Shown here one piece after another: positions 1 to 7,746 of a stretch of DNA of 10,773 bases. Under the pieces are notes generated by a model. That model had not been told where the DNA came from. It saw only the letters and a list, made by a program, of their open reading frames with translations, and did no database searches. Numbering within the stretch: the stretch's first letter is position 1; each line of letters opens with the position of its first letter. The stretch is from Pelotomaculum sp. GTDB taxonomy: Bacteria; Bacillota; Desulfotomaculia; Desulfotomaculales; Pelotomaculaceae. Made by a program: the position numbers and the translations under genes. The stretch covers positions 3,053-13,825 of the forward strand of contig DNIT01000154.1 of NCBI GenBank assembly GCA_003489345.1, in the 5' to 3' direction.

Positions 1-871
1 CTGCCAAAAAGGTTGAAACCAGCAATACAAAAGTATAAAAAATGGTTACTCCGGCTACCAGGTTATAATCACGGTTGCCGACGGACGTGACATAGTACTG
101 GCCGAGTCCCGGCAGGGCAAATATCTTTTCGACAATAAAACTTCCTGTCAGAAGGGTCGCTGCCAGCGGACTCAAATAATGGACCATGCCGGAAAGGGCA
201 CTGGGCAGGGCATGTCTGAAAAGTACCGAGCTGGAGCTCAGCCCCCTGGCCCTGGCGGCTACAATATAGTCCCTCTCAAGCACCTCAATCATTTCCGTTC
301 TTACCAGACGTACCATTATAGCCGCGGGCAGCGCTGCGAGGGTAAGCGCCGGCAGAACCAGACCTACGGGGCTGGTGGACATGGCCGCCGGCAGCAAGCG
401 AAATTTTAAAGCAAAAATATAAATAAGGCCGGCTCCCAGGGCAAAATTAGGCACAGACATCCCCAGCGTCGCCAACACCAGAACCAAACGGTCCGGCCAT
501 TTGTTCCTGAGCGCCGCCGAGACGACTCCCAGGCTCACACCCAGTACGATCGAGAGCAACAGGGCCAGGAGGCCTACCGTTGCCGAAACGGGGAACGATT
601 CCTTGATGATGTCATTGACCGAGCGCCCCGGATACTTAAGGGAAGGACCCAGGTCCAACCTGGCCAAATTGTAAAGGTAGCCGGTATACTGGGTTACCAG
701 AGGCTGGTTCAGTCCGTACCTGGTAAGGATATTCTCCTTGATTTCGGGCGCAACCGGCCTGGTTGTAAAAGGATCTCCCGGCAATAGGCGCATCAGGAAG
801 AAGGTGAGAGTCACCACCACAAACATGACGCCCAGGCTAAAAACCGCTCTTTTCAGGATATAGCCGACCAT
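1..871 (-). CDS. ABC transporter permease, OppB/DppB type (partial, runs off left edge)
   Basis: Inner-membrane permease of a peptide/nickel-family ABC importer. It would form the channel together with an OppC-type partner expected just beyond the left edge. I translated 290 residues from the ATG at 871-869 without a stop. The start MVGYILKRAV is typical, with a first membrane segment at about residues 9-30 followed by LPGDPF. Then comes the periplasmic-side region with RYGLNQPLVTQY, and further membrane segments at about 98-120, 130-155, 170-190 and 235-252. The ABC-ATPase contact loop (EAA motif) is visible at about 205-222 as AARARGLSSSSVLFRHALP, with the invariant Gly. LPGLGQYY near 254-260 is also family-typical. 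The usual length is a little over 300 residues, so only the last helix is missing. The start codon directly follows the TAA of the binding-protein gene, so the two are translationally coupled. Substrate is not readable from the sequence; peptide, dipeptide and nickel relatives look alike. Confidence 0.93.
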   Translation of the reverse strand, partial: MVGYILKRAVFSLGVMFVVVTLTFFLMRLLPGDPFTTRPVAPEIKENILTRYGLNQPLVTQYTGYLYNLARLDLGPSLKYPGRSVNDIIKESFPVSATVGLLALLLSIVLGVSLGVVSAALRNKWPDRLVLVLATLGMSVPNFALGAGLIYIFALKFRLLPAAMSTSPVGLVLPALTLAALPAAIMVRLVRTEMIEVLERDYIVAARARGLSSSSVLFRHALPSALSGMVHYLSPLAATLLTGSFIVEKIFALPGLGQYYVTSVGNRDYNLVAGVTIFYTFVLLVSTFLA

Positions 872-2482
872 TTAATTAACGAAAGCCCATTTAAAATCCG
901 CGAAGAACGCAAAGCTGGGATGGATAACGCCTTGGATGTTGTCCTTTTCCAGATAAGGGTTGGTGTAGTAGTAAACAGGCATAACCGGCTGCTCATCCAT
1001 AAGGATTCTTTTCGCCCCTAACAAGGCGTCCATACGGGCGCCGGGGTCCCTGGCTGATTTGGCCTCTTTCAGCAGCCGGTCATATTCTTGGCTGCTCCAG
1101 TCAGCCTGATTGTTGGGGCTGTCTGTCTCCCACAGGTCCAGGAAGGTCATGGGATCGTTATAATCCGCGTTCCAGCCCACCCGGGCTATCTGATAGTCCC
1201 TTTCGTCGAGGGTTCCAAAGTAGACTTTATACTCCTGCTCAATGATCTCAGCTTCGATGCCCAGGGTCTCCTTCCACATTCCCGTAATGGCTTCGGCTAC
1301 GGGCCTGTGGTTCTGGTTGTTGCTAAGAAGAAGTTTGACCCTGGGAAAACCGCGGCCTGCGGGGAAGCCCGCTTCGGCCAGCAGCTTCCTGGCTTCATCC
1401 GGGTTGAACCCTACTATCAGCTTTTCATCCAGGCTCCTGTATTCCCGGCCCGGGGCAGGCCCGTTTACCCCCGGGGGAACAAAGGCGTAGGCAGCCTTTT
1501 CCCCGCCCATGGTCACTTTGCTGACCAGAGCTTCCCGGTCGATGGCCAAAGACAGCGCCTGGCGGACTCTGACATCGTCAAGGGGGGGTAGATTGGTATT
1601 GAACATGTAGAATTCATTGGAAAGATCCGGGCTCAGCTTGAGCAGATTGCTCTTGGCCAACCGCTCTATCTCACGGTAGGGTGGCGTCTCGGCAATGTCT
1701 ATCTGACCGCTCTCAAACATGGCCAGCTCGGTGTTGGAGTCATCCACCAGGGTAACCACCAGGCTTTGCAGCTTCACGCTTTCCTGGTCCCAATAGCGCT
1801 CATTCTTCTCAAGTATAAACTGCTTGTTGTGCTCCCATGCGGTCAATTTGAAAGGCCCGTTGCCGGTATACGTAGCGGGATTTTGAGCCCAGCCTGCGCC
1901 GTCCTGAGCAACAGCCTTTTGGTTGACGGGAAACAGGGTGGGAAACGCTGTTAACGATAGAAAATAGGGTACAGGCTCCGTTAGGGTGACGATCAGCTTG
2001 TCTTTGCCCTCGGCGCGAACGCCGACTTCAGCCGGATCTTTGACTTTGCCGGCGTTGTAGGCTTCGCCGTTAACCAGGTAATAAAGCTGATAGGCATAGG
2101 GTGAAGCGGTTTCCGGATCCAGCACCCGCTGCCAGGAGTAGACAAAATCCTCGGCTGTAAGCGGTTCCCCGTCGGTCCAGGTGGACTCTCTCAGGTTAAA
2201 GGTATAAGTCCTGCCGTCCTCTGAAACCTCCCAGCTCTTGGCTACGCCCGGGGAAGGTTTGCCGTCGCGGTCCATCCGTACCAGACCTTCCAACAGGGCG
2301 TTCTCCAAAGTTTGCTCCGTAACTCCCGTAGAAAGGGCCGGGTCCAGGGTGGCCGGTTCGGCGCCGATGTTGTACCGGATGGTCTGCTGGACAGTCTGGG
2401 TTGGTGAGGGTTTCGAAGTGGAACACCCGGCGGCCAGGGCTACCAGGAAAAAATAAATAAACAGCCTTGTAAGCTTGTTCAA
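872..2482 (-). CDS. Oligopeptide-type ABC transporter substrate-binding lipoprotein (SBP_bac_5)
   Basis: Extracytoplasmic solute-binding protein of an Opp/Dpp-type importer, tethered to the membrane by lipid. I place the start at the TTG at 2482-2480: it has a perfect AGGAGGT at 2491-2497, 8 bases upstream, and gives a classic signal peptide MNKLTRLFIYFFLVALAAGC with a lipobox (LAAGC) and lipidated Cys20. A TTG 10 codons further up (2512) keeps the frame open but puts a poor N-terminus before the signal and has the ribosome site inside the gene. The mature protein, 536 residues in total, has the family 5 hallmarks: NIGAEPATLDPAL near residue 38, TFNLRESTWTDGEPLTAEDFVYSW near 94-117 (a longer block; key residues W, D, G, F), GNGPFKL near 207, and GWNADYNDPMTFLDLW in the C-terminal half. 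Length matches OppA/XP_DppA-type proteins. It is the first gene of the operon and is followed at zero spacing by the permease. Substrate specificity is not determined. Confidence 0.95.
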   Translation of the reverse strand: MNKLTRLFIYFFLVALAAGCSTSKPSPTQTVQQTIRYNIGAEPATLDPALSTGVTEQTLENALLEGLVRMDRDGKPSPGVAKSWEVSEDGRTYTFNLRESTWTDGEPLTAEDFVYSWQRVLDPETASPYAYQLYYLVNGEAYNAGKVKDPAEVGVRAEGKDKLIVTLTEPVPYFLSLTAFPTLFPVNQKAVAQDGAGWAQNPATYTGNGPFKLTAWEHNKQFILEKNERYWDQESVKLQSLVVTLVDDSNTELAMFESGQIDIAETPPYREIERLAKSNLLKLSPDLSNEFYMFNTNLPPLDDVRVRQALSLAIDREALVSKVTMGGEKAAYAFVPPGVNGPAPGREYRSLDEKLIVGFNPDEARKLLAEAGFPAGRGFPRVKLLLSNNQNHRPVAEAITGMWKETLGIEAEIIEQEYKVYFGTLDERDYQIARVGWNADYNDPMTFLDLWETDSPNNQADWSSQEYDRLLKEAKSARDPGARMDALLGAKRILMDEQPVMPVYYYTNPYLEKDNIQGVIHPSFAFFADFKWAFVN

Positions 2483-2652
2483 AACCCCATACCTCCTGTA
2501 TACGTTGTCCAAACTAAATTGGTTATTTCTCCATATTTTTGATAATTCCCTCCCGCAAGAAGAAAATTTTTAAAAATGATGTCGTTTGGGAAGGGATTTG
2601 CACATTTTGTCAGAAATATTCTCCTCGACCTATGTTAAAAGGAAGTAACAGA

Positions 2653-3939
2653 ATGTCAGTCGACAGCGTCAAAAAACATAAGTATTCGGGATCTATAAAT
2701 CCTGCTGGCATATATCAGTTCATTATCAATCTTTTAGGTTTATATCTTATCTTTAAATCCGCTTTGGTATGGAACGCCGACATGCTTTGGGTTTATATTT
2801 TTTGGCTGCTGTTTAGTACGGCAACAGAACTTAAACCCATCACCATGCCGAATAATGATCAGCTGACAATATCATTCGCAGTCCATATCTCAGCCTTGAT
2901 ATTGTTTGGAGCTCCCATAGCCATCTTGTCTTCCACCGTCGCCAATATTATCACCGATATCGTCGGCCACCGCGGTTGGAAAAAGATGCTGTTTAACGTC
3001 AGCCAGTACGCTGTAACGATTTATTGTTCCTGGCTTATCTATCATCTTGTACGATCGGGGTCCGGCCCGCTTGAATTAAAAGCGGATTTTCTTGCCATGG
3101 TCTTGAGCTGTCTTACCTATGTTGTCGTCAACTTCCTGCTGGTATCTACGGTAATTTCATTGAGCCAGGGAACCAGATGGCTTCGTCAGTTGACCAACGA
3201 CGTCAAGCTGGAGATGATCCATTTTGCCACGTTGGTCCCGGTAAGCCTTTTGATTGTCATCCTGTACAACTATGAACCGCTTTCGATCATCATCCTGCTG
3301 CTTCCTTTTGCCATGGCTCATTTCAGTTTCGACAACTACATGACTTTGCGCACCGAAACCAAGAATACCATCGAAGTCCTGGCCGACATCATTGACAAAA
3401 GAGATGCCTATACCGCTCAGCACTCTTACCGGGTGGCCAATTACTGTGAAGCAATTGCCCACAAGCTAAAGCTTAATCAAAGCGATTATGAAACCCTGAT
3501 TACCGCGGCCAGGGTACACGACCTGGGAAAGATTTCCGTGCCGGACTCAATCCTATTAAAAAACCAGCGCCTGCAACCTGAAGAAAGAAACTTAATTATC
3601 GACCATGCCACAGTCGGCTTCACCATTCTCAGCAACCTGCGGTTTTACAAATCCGGCGCCAAGTTCGTCTTCCACCACCATGAGAGGTACGACGGAACAG
3701 GCTATCCGCACGGGCTAAAGGGAGACCAGATACCTCTGGGGGCAAGAATTATGGCTGTGGCGGACAGTTATGACGCCATGACTTCCGATCGCCCGTACCG
3801 TAAGGCCATGAGCTCTGAGCAAGCCCTTACGGAAATCATCGATAATTCAGGCACCCAGTTTGACCCCGGCATTGTAGAGGTCTTTGTGCAAATCGTTAGA
3901 AATGAGCTTGGAGTTAAATTACAGGATGATACTATTTAG
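2653..3939 (+). CDS. Membrane-bound HD-GYP domain protein, probable cyclic di-GMP phosphodiesterase
   Basis: A two-part signalling protein of 428 residues. The N-terminal half (about residues 21-225) is hydrophobic with roughly seven or eight membrane segments and may act as a sensor; I do not recognise a named sensor family in it. The C-terminal half (about 235-425) is an HD-GYP domain. The metal and catalytic residues are all visible: H257 in AQHSYRV, the H289-D290 pair in ARVHDLGK, H318 in IIDHATVG, the histidines 341-343 followed by ERYDGTGYP, and D371 in AVADSYDAM. HD-GYP enzymes hydrolyse cyclic di-GMP, so activity is expected. I chose the ATG at 2653 because AAAAGGAAG lies 7 bases upstream. 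An ATG at 2632 and a TTG at 2539 are in frame but lack a ribosome site. The DUF5317 gene follows after 12 bases. The gene is divergent from the transporter operon, sharing a 170-base control region. Confidence 0.93.
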   Translation: MSVDSVKKHKYSGSINPAGIYQFIINLLGLYLIFKSALVWNADMLWVYIFWLLFSTATELKPITMPNNDQLTISFAVHISALILFGAPIAILSSTVANIITDIVGHRGWKKMLFNVSQYAVTIYCSWLIYHLVRSGSGPLELKADFLAMVLSCLTYVVVNFLLVSTVISLSQGTRWLRQLTNDVKLEMIHFATLVPVSLLIVILYNYEPLSIIILLLPFAMAHFSFDNYMTLRTETKNTIEVLADIIDKRDAYTAQHSYRVANYCEAIAHKLKLNQSDYETLITAARVHDLGKISVPDSILLKNQRLQPEERNLIIDHATVGFTILSNLRFYKSGAKFVFHHHERYDGTGYPHGLKGDQIPLGARIMAVADSYDAMTSDRPYRKAMSSEQALTEIIDNSGTQFDPGIVEVFVQIVRNELGVKLQDDTI

Positions 3940-3951
3940 AGGAGAAAATAT

Positions 3952-4560
3952 ATGGCTTTTGTAATCGTGGTACTTTTAACTGCCGCTGTCGCCTTGCTCA
4001 CCGGCGGCAGGTTGAACGGCCTGAAAAACATACAGTTCAGGTTTCCATGGCTCGCTCTGGCGGCCGTAATCCTAAAGATCGTTACGAATTCCAGCCTGCG
4101 CTACACCCTGGGCATCTCCGACCTGCTGGCTCCTAAATTATATATGCTTTCCTTAGCTCTGGTCGCCCTTTTTGTTATCCTCAACATAGGGCTGAGAGGC
4201 TTTGCCTTAATCGGCCTGGGCCTTTTAAGCAACCTGGCCGCGATATTTTTTAACGGCGGCTACATGCCTTTAAAGCGTGAATATTTCATGCTGATTGCTT
4301 CTGCCGAGGAACTGGAAAAAATCAACCAGGGGCTGCCGGTCTATAACTATATCGCCACCGGGCCGGAAACCAAGCTCTACTACCTGTCCGACATTTTTCT
4401 CATGCCGCACTGGATTTTTATCACCAGGGTGTTCAGCGTCGGAGATGTCCTGATTACCATCGGCGGCTGCATCTTCGTCTGGTTCCTTCTAAAGACCCCT
4501 GTTAAAAGGAAAAACGGTGTCCTCACCAGCATCGGCTACCGCAGCAGCAACAACCCTTGA
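3952..4560 (+). CDS. DUF5317 family membrane protein
   Basis: A small integral membrane protein of 202 residues with about five hydrophobic segments (near 2-17, 31-44, 63-80, 83-100 and 165-180). It matches what I know of the DUF5317 family: a start rich in valine and leucine followed by a GGRL turn (18-21), the conserved NGGYMP at 101-106, and a C-terminal FSVGD (161-165) before the last helix. No biochemical function is known for the family. The ATG at 3952 has AGGAG at 3940-3944, 7 bases upstream, overlapping the leader just after the stop of the HD-GYP gene, so the two are made from one message. The pairing suggests that it works with, or modulates, the membrane sensor half of the HD-GYP protein; that is inference. 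The last 20 residues are basic and polar and look like a free cytoplasmic tail. Confidence 0.9.
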   Translation: MAFVIVVLLTAAVALLTGGRLNGLKNIQFRFPWLALAAVILKIVTNSSLRYTLGISDLLAPKLYMLSLALVALFVILNIGLRGFALIGLGLLSNLAAIFFNGGYMPLKREYFMLIASAEELEKINQGLPVYNYIATGPETKLYYLSDIFLMPHWIFITRVFSVGDVLITIGGCIFVWFLLKTPVKRKNGVLTSIGYRSSNNP

Positions 4561-4600
4561 TTATACTAAAGCGGAACCTGACAACCCCCAACAGATGTAG

Positions 4601-4618
4601 GTGCGAATTCATTCGCAC
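4601..4618. repeat. Short inverted repeat, GTGCGAAT/ATTCGCAC
   Basis: Two perfect 8-bp arms, GTGCGAAT and ATTCGCAC, separated by only two bases (TC). The core CGAATTCATTCG recurs at 9518-9529 in front of the second dispersed repeat, so it is a repeat-family component rather than a private operator. It lies 40 bases after the DUF5317 stop but has no T-run, so it is not a standard terminator. Confidence 0.7.
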
Positions 4619-4668
4619 AAGACCCCTAAAAGAATGCGCGGTAGACCTGAAGGCTATTTCTGTCTGTC

Positions 4669-4895
4669 GTTCTCGAAAAGCCTCTGGGGTAGTGGGCAGG
4701 GGGGTATCCTCCGCTCTCTTCGCAATTCTACATTTGTGCAACTAGGGCATCCTACCCATCGCATCTACAGACTGCCCCCCGGTACCTACGCGCTATTTTG
4801 GCTTTACTGCATGCCTGCACGCGCTAAGGAACGCATCCAGGTGCTCCGTTCGCTCCGGATCCCCCTCTGCCCGCAAGTCAAGCCTTTTCGAGAAC
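4669..4895. repeat. 227-base fold-back element (possible structured RNA or MITE-like repeat)
   Basis: The ends are a perfect 12-bp inverted repeat: GTTCTCGAAAAG at 4669-4680 and CTTTTCGAGAAC at 4884-4895. A second nested helix pairs 4694-4709 with 4857-4872 with 14 of 16 positions matching (GGGCAG...ATCC pairing with GGAT...CTGCCC). The 147-base core between them contains further short matches, such as two TAGCGCGT copies read on the minus strand and a GCATGC/GCGTGC pair near 4808-4822. Such nested closure is what a folded RNA or a non-autonomous mobile element with terminal inverted repeats would show. There is no open frame with a ribosome site, no transposase, and I see no clear target-site duplication. 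A degenerate, internally deleted relative lies at 7717-7776. I do not match it with confidence to a named RNA family; sequences like it may be dispersed in related genomes, but I cannot confirm this. Confidence 0.6.
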
Positions 4896-4920
4896 TCTTT
4901 GAGACAAAGAAACAGGGGAC

Positions 4921-4949
4921 GTTATCATTGCTATGTAGACAATGATAAC
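4921..4949. repeat. Perfect 10-bp hairpin, GTTATCATTG / CAATGATAAC
   Basis: Two perfect 10-bp arms around a 9-base loop (CTATGTAGA). The flanks GGGGAC on the left and CGCCCCC on the right also pair over the four outer G:C positions, giving a longer interrupted stem. The preceding AAGAAACAGGGGAC resembles the 'GGGGAC' start of REP-like palindromes mobilised by Y1-type (RAYT) transposases in Firmicutes; that family link is a guess. No transposase is nearby. Downstream TTATCTT on the plus strand is too weak to call a terminator. Confidence 0.6.
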
Positions 4950-4967
4950 CGCCCCCTTATCTTACCT

Positions 4968-5010
4968 TTGACCCCAAAGAAATGCCTCATCCTACGCCTT
5001 ACGCCCTACG
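4968..5010. repeat. Dispersed direct repeat, copy A
   Basis: A 43-base block beginning TTGACCCCAAAGAAATGCCT and ending ACGCCTTACGCCCTACG. It is repeated in the same orientation at 9533-9578, identical over both of those outer parts (20 and 17 bases) and over CATCCT between them; copy B differs only by an extra G and an extra CT. It lies entirely outside genes, about 50 bases beyond the glgP stop. Confidence 0.8.
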
Positions 5011-5060
5011 AATTCGTTTACCTATATCTCCCGCTTCCCTGGTCCTACGTCCCACGTCCA

Positions 5061-7598
5061 CTAGAACCCCGGCGCCCATTTGACCAGGGGTAGTTCCGTG
5101 TACGGAAAATCCGGACTTGCCGGCCTCGCCCGCACGGTATAGCCCAGACCTCCCTGGGGGAGGATCAGGCTCCCGCTGAAACGATGCACACCGGCGCCGA
5201 GCTCTTCCATATGGGCCAGGACAACCCTCTTGATGCGCTTTAACCCGTAGTCCACGGCATTCCCGCAAACCAGTTCCACCGCGACGCTGCAGTGGTCAAG
5301 CCGCCCCAGGTCCATATCGACCTGGACTTCCAACTTTTGCCCGGTGTACATCTTGGGGGTGCCGTTGGTTTCGATCCGGACGAATCTCACCTGAGCCCAG
5401 TGCTCCCTGAGCAGCTGTTTCAAGCGGCTAACCCTTTCACCCTGCTCATAATTGTTCTTTCTGAAATCATTCCCTCTCCGTGCGGCCGGGATATAAAACT
5501 TATTGGTGTATTCAGCTACCATCCGGTGGGTATTGAAGACCGGGACGATGGTCTTAATACTGTGTTTCATCATCCTGACCCACTCCCGGGGCAACCCGGC
5601 TTCCCTGCGGTAATACATCGGGATCAGCTTTTCCTCCAGGGTAACGAAGAGGGAATGGCAGTCCTCCTGGTCCTGGGTTTCTTCATTCAGGTAATTGCAT
5701 TTCGTCCCGACGGCAAAACCGTTGTTGCCGTCGTAGGCTTCCGGCCACCATCCGTCCAGGGTACTGATATTGATGAGGCCGTTTAAGGCGGCCTTTTGGC
5801 CGCTGGTGCCGCTGGCCTCCATGGGCCGCCGCGGTGTATTCATCCATACATCGACGCCCTGCAAGAGGTGGCGGGCCATATGGATATCATAGTCCTCCAG
5901 AAGCAAAATCTTCCCCCTGAAATCTGGTTCGTTGGATAAATCGTATATTCTCTTAATAAGTTCCTGGCCGGCCATGTCGGCCGGATGCGCCTTGCCCGCA
6001 AAAACAAACCGCACGGGCCGCTCCGGATGGTTGATCATCTGTTTCAGCCTTCCGAGATCGCGAAACAATAGCGTGGCCCTTTTATAGGTGGCAAAACGCC
6101 GGGCAAAACCAATTGTCAGCACATCCGGGCTTAAGTACTCGTCAACCTCGTGGACCCTTCTGGACAGCTCGTAATTGCGCATGCGTTGTTTTTTTAAGGA
6201 GGAGCGTGCGAAGTCAATCATTTGCACTTTGAGGAAACGGTGCACCCTCCAAAGCTCTTCGTCGGGTATATTTTCTACCTTTTCCCAGATTTCCGGCTCA
6301 AGTTTTTCCACACATTCCTTGCCAAGGTAGCGAAAGTACAAGTCCCTCAATTCCCTGGCCAGCCAGGTTTCAAGGTGCACTCCGTTGGTAATGGCGGTAA
6401 TGGGTATTTCCTCCGGGTGCAGGCCGTCGTAATACCCCAGGAACATTTTCCGGCTAACCTTGCCGTGCAGCCGGCTAACCCCGTTGCAGAGACAGGAATT
6501 GTTCAAGGCCAGCAGGGTCATATTAAAACCCTCCCGCTCACGATCCCAGGCCAGCTCCAGCAAGGTTTCCAGTTCGACGCCCATATCTTTTGCGACCGGG
6601 GCGAAGAAATGTTCAATGGTTTCTTTGCTGAACACGTCGTGCCCGGCCGGTACGGGAGTATGGGTGGTGAAAATGGTCGAGGCCCGCACCACTTCTCTGG
6701 CGGTATTGAAGGAGAGTCCCTTGGCCGCCAGTTCCTTGATCCGCTGCAGGATCAGGAAGGCCGCATGGCCCTCATTGATGTGCCAGACACGCGGCGATAC
6801 GCCCATTTCATAAAGGGCTTTGACCCCGCCGACCCCCAGCAGGATTTCCTGCGCAATACGGTATTGGTGGTCCCCCCCGTAGAGCGTCCCGGTCAACCGG
6901 CGATCGTCGCCTGTATTTTTGGGAGTGTCGGCATCCAAAAGGTAAATCCGGCTTCTCCCCACTTGCACCTTCCAAACCAGGATAAAAATATTCCGTCCCG
7001 GCAATTCCAATTTGATCGTGAGGTGGCCCCCTTTTGCGTCATACACAGGGGTAATGGGCAGTTCAATAAAATTGAGATGGGGGTAAACCGCCCCCTGCCG
7101 CCCTTCGGCATTAATTGTCTGGGTAAAATAACCGTGTTTATACAAAAGTCCGACTCCCACGAAAGGGAGACCCAGATCGCTGGCCGATTTGCAATGATCT
7201 CCGGCCAGCAGCCCCAGCCCCCCGGAATAAATCGGGTGGGACTCGTGCAGCCCGAACTCAGCGCTAAAATAGGCTACGACATCTTCTTTATGCTCCGGGT
7301 AGTGTGCGGCAAACCAGGTTTCTTCCGACTTATAGCGATCATAAAGCGCAAAACCCCGCCGGTACATGGCCAGGTAGTCATCGTCCCGGGCGACCCTTTC
7401 CAGGTCTTCGCTTGACACTTTGATCAGAAATCTGGCCGGGTTATGGCCTGTCTCACGCCACAGGTCGGGCTTAACTGCCCTGAATAATTCAATAGCCTCC
7501 GGCTTCCAGGAAAACCAGAAATCATAAGCCAGTTCTTTTAGTCTGCAGATTGACGCGGGCAGCTTGGGGGTCACGGAAACGACACGAAAAGAAAACAT
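5061..7598 (-). CDS. glgP: Alpha-glucan (glycogen/maltodextrin) phosphorylase, GT35 family
   Basis: Cytoplasmic PLP enzyme that splits alpha-1,4-glucans with phosphate, releasing glucose-1-phosphate. The 845 residues fit the bacterial/archaeal form with an N-terminal DUF3417-type region (about 1-110, e.g. LKELAYDFWFSWKPEA) rather than the shorter E. coli type. Visible blocks: AYFSAEFGLHESHPIYSGGLG at about 109-129, VWHINEGHAAF at 271-281, FTTHTPVPAGHD at 310-321, ITNGVH at 403-408, GFARRFATYKRA at 497-508, VFAGKAHPAD at 532-541, and the PLP lysine motif EASGTSGQKAALNG at 594-607 with Lys602. All key residues seem present. The ATG at 7598 has GGAGG at 7606-7610, 7 bases upstream. It stands alone, transcribed away from a terminator upstream and towards the DUF5317 gene. 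A 397-codon antisense frame inside it (6222-7415) is a shadow. Confidence 0.97.
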   Translation of the reverse strand: MFSFRVVSVTPKLPASICRLKELAYDFWFSWKPEAIELFRAVKPDLWRETGHNPARFLIKVSSEDLERVARDDDYLAMYRRGFALYDRYKSEETWFAAHYPEHKEDVVAYFSAEFGLHESHPIYSGGLGLLAGDHCKSASDLGLPFVGVGLLYKHGYFTQTINAEGRQGAVYPHLNFIELPITPVYDAKGGHLTIKLELPGRNIFILVWKVQVGRSRIYLLDADTPKNTGDDRRLTGTLYGGDHQYRIAQEILLGVGGVKALYEMGVSPRVWHINEGHAAFLILQRIKELAAKGLSFNTAREVVRASTIFTTHTPVPAGHDVFSKETIEHFFAPVAKDMGVELETLLELAWDREREGFNMTLLALNNSCLCNGVSRLHGKVSRKMFLGYYDGLHPEEIPITAITNGVHLETWLARELRDLYFRYLGKECVEKLEPEIWEKVENIPDEELWRVHRFLKVQMIDFARSSLKKQRMRNYELSRRVHEVDEYLSPDVLTIGFARRFATYKRATLLFRDLGRLKQMINHPERPVRFVFAGKAHPADMAGQELIKRIYDLSNEPDFRGKILLLEDYDIHMARHLLQGVDVWMNTPRRPMEASGTSGQKAALNGLINISTLDGWWPEAYDGNNGFAVGTKCNYLNEETQDQEDCHSLFVTLEEKLIPMYYRREAGLPREWVRMMKHSIKTIVPVFNTHRMVAEYTNKFYIPAARRGNDFRKNNYEQGERVSRLKQLLREHWAQVRFVRIETNGTPKMYTGQKLEVQVDMDLGRLDHCSVAVELVCGNAVDYGLKRIKRVVLAHMEELGAGVHRFSGSLILPQGGLGYTVRARPASPDFPYTELPLVKWAPGF

Positions 7599-7716
7599 AT
7601 GGAAACCTCCCTATGACCTGACAGGACACTATTCTCTCCTTCCGCTCATATTCCTTCTTAATATTTATATTTCGACAACGTTTAAGACGCTCCTGGGTAA
7701 GGGAATAAATGGCGCA

Positions 7717-7746
7717 CAAGGAAAAGCCCCTCCTGCGGGCAGAGGG
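7717..7746 (-). terminator. Intrinsic terminator of the NusG-II/Gx operon
   Basis: On the minus strand CCCTC (7746-7742) and GAGGG (7732-7728) form a G:C-rich stem around a 9-base loop, TGCCCGCAG. The stem is followed by GCTTTTCCTT as a U-rich tail. It starts about 40 bases after the stop codon of the kinase-like gene, the right place to end that transcript, and ahead of the glgP leader. The stem is short (5 bp), so strength is uncertain. It lies within the degenerate repeat. Confidence 0.5.

Larger units (their letters stand above)
4561..5060. other. 500-base convergent intergenic region rich in inverted repeats, no gene
   Basis: Lies between two converging genes (DUF5317 from the left, glgP from the right). 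The open frames in it (up to 114 codons) have no ribosome site, no recognisable protein and cross several inverted repeats, so I reject them as genes. What it holds: an 8-bp inverted repeat with an EcoRI-like core (4601-4618), a 227-base fold-back element (4669-4895), a perfect 10-bp hairpin (4921-4949) and a dispersed direct repeat (4968-5010) whose second copy is at 9533-9578. The end near 5030-5065 carries the loose 'CCTACGTCCCACGTCC' type of sequence. No clean hairpin-plus-T-run terminator was seen for either gene. Confidence 0.7.

Noticed and set aside
1088..1591. 167-codon open frame on the plus strand
   Set aside because: Antisense to the conserved C-terminal half of the binding-protein gene, with no ribosome site or family resemblance.
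4669..4895. IS200/IS605-type guide RNA or HEARO-like RNA
   Set aside because: No linked TnpB, IscB or HNH gene, and I cannot match the conserved core from memory. Kept as an unnamed structured element instead.
4601..4945. 114-codon open frame on the plus strand in the convergent gap
   Set aside because: It starts inside a short inverted repeat and runs through both arms of the fold-back element and into the next hairpin. No ribosome site, composition unlike a protein gene.
6222..7415. 397-codon open frame on the plus strand
   Set aside because: It lies wholly antisense to glgP, whose conserved motifs cover the same bases. The translation shows no recognisable domain and there is no ribosome site before it; such long shadows are common opposite GC-balanced genes.
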